64,000 nucleotides of DNA from Tractidigestivibacter scatoligenes (GTDB lineage: Bacteria; Actinomycetota; Coriobacteriia; Coriobacteriales; Atopobiaceae): NCBI RefSeq assembly GCF_001494635.1, contig NZ_LOJF01000011.1, positions 62,001 to 126,000 of the forward strand. The letters are read 5' to 3'. Under the pieces are notes generated by a model. It was not told the DNA's origin. It made no database searches and saw only the letters and a program-made list of their open reading frames with translations. Position 1 is the first letter of the stretch, and every line of letters starts with the position of its first letter. Below, piece by piece: positions 63,383-64,000 of the stretch. The position numbers and the translations under genes are program-made.

Positions 63383-64000
63383 TCACTCTGCATCCGGTTT
63401 GTCGCCCTGGGACTGCTCGCCAGAGACAGGCGCATCGTCCTTCTCGCCCTCATCGTGGTCCAGGTCGAGCGAGGCGAGAACGGCAAACGGGCTTGCCTTC
63501 AGACGGTCCTCCTCGATCTGGGCTGCGTGGCCACAGTCCTCCTCGTTGAGATTGGCGCCGCAGACGGGGCAGAGGCCCTTGCAATCCGGACGGCACAGAA
63601 CCACAAAGGGCGTCTCCATGACAAGCGCCGAGAGGAGCGCGCCCGAGAGGTCGATGGTGTTGTCAGCCGAGACGAGCGAGAAGTCCAGCTCGTCGTCATC
63701 GTCGTCGCCCGTGTCCTCAGGCTCCTCGAAGAGGTAGTACTCATCGACCTCGCCGCTCACGTCGAACTCCGCGGGGCTGAGGCAGCGGTCGCAGGTGCCC
63801 ACCACGTGCGTGGTGAGGATGCCCGTGGCGAGGATGCCTTCACCGGCGTTGGTGAGCATGAGGTCGTAGTCGATGCCGGAGGGCAGCGAGAACTCGCGCT
63901 CGCCAAGGGTGTAGGACGTCTCGTCGAGGTGGCCCTTCAGGGGCAGGGTGTCACCTGCCTCACCCAGGCGCGCGTCAAGTGCAAGAATCACAGGCTGCAT
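63383..64000 (-). CDS. YceD/DUF177 family protein
   Basis: The 205-residue protein has the DUF177 pattern: a beta-rich first half (GTCDRCLSPAEFDVSG near 70-85), an acidic EEPEDTGDDDDDE stretch, and CRPDCKGLCPVCG near 139. Homologues act in 23S rRNA accumulation in plants and bacteria and are almost always encoded before rpmF, as here. The ATG is at the very edge of the window, so a longer start cannot be excluded. Confidence 0.88.
   Translation of the reverse strand: MQPVILALDARLGEAGDTLPLKGHLDETSYTLGEREFSLPSGIDYDLMLTNAGEGILATGILTTHVVGTCDRCLSPAEFDVSGEVDEYYLFEEPEDTGDDDDDELDFSLVSADNTIDLSGALLSALVMETPFVVLCRPDCKGLCPVCGANLNEEDCGHAAQIEEDRLKASPFAVLASLDLDHDEGEKDDAPVSGEQSQGDKPDAE

Overview
The window is high-GC chromosomal DNA, and the gene set suggests an anaerobic actinobacterium of the class Coriobacteriia (Olsenella/Atopobiaceae-like). 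I infer this from gene order, codon use and protein style; no database comparison was possible. Most genes are on the minus strand and almost all are chromosomal. I saw no rRNA, tRNA, CRISPR array, insertion sequence or phage.

Layout: (1) 38-4974, the translation/transcription operon rimP-nusA-infB-rbfA. (2) 5117-30954, a large accessory metabolic region, described below. (3) 31055-33619, leuS, followed by a gene-poor stretch full of palindromic repeats. (4) 34454-39737, a small island with a MerR-like regulator, a DUF4230 protein, TelA and XpaC, plus a decayed dehydrogenase. (5) 39790-54694, housekeeping genes: guaB, a membrane glycosyltransferase, rluD-lspA, ileS behind a T-box leader, ftsH, class III fructose-bisphosphatase, a TrmH-type methyltransferase and an L,D-transpeptidase. 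(6) 55026-64000, the conserved block yceD-rpmF-plsX-acpP-rnc-smc-ftsY-ffh.

The accessory region is the most interesting part. It holds two phosphate acyltransferase/acyl (butyrate-type) kinase pairs and a thiolase with a DUF35 zinc-ribbon/OB partner. It also holds two stand-alone acyl carrier proteins with unusual phosphopantetheine sites and a phosphopantetheinyl transferase. The redox genes are two flavodoxin-like reductases with zinc ribbons, a fumarate-reductase-like flavoprotein, and a two-gene iron-sulfur/FAD electron-transfer module. The remaining genes are a CocE/NonD-type hydrolase, a metallo-beta-lactamase-fold hydrolase, an MFS carrier, two small membrane proteins, two PucR-type regulators and a TetR regulator. 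Together these look like a regulated anaerobic pathway that takes up an organic compound, reduces and hydrolyses it, cleaves (or builds) an acyl chain by thiolase chemistry with ACP involvement, and harvests ATP as acyl phosphate. The substrate is unknown.

The non-coding gaps are unusual. They carry several long-armed palindromes of 70-95 bp, some repeated within the window with a shared central motif. They also carry a roughly 60-bp repeat occurring in tandem at two sites, and two other short tandem repeats.
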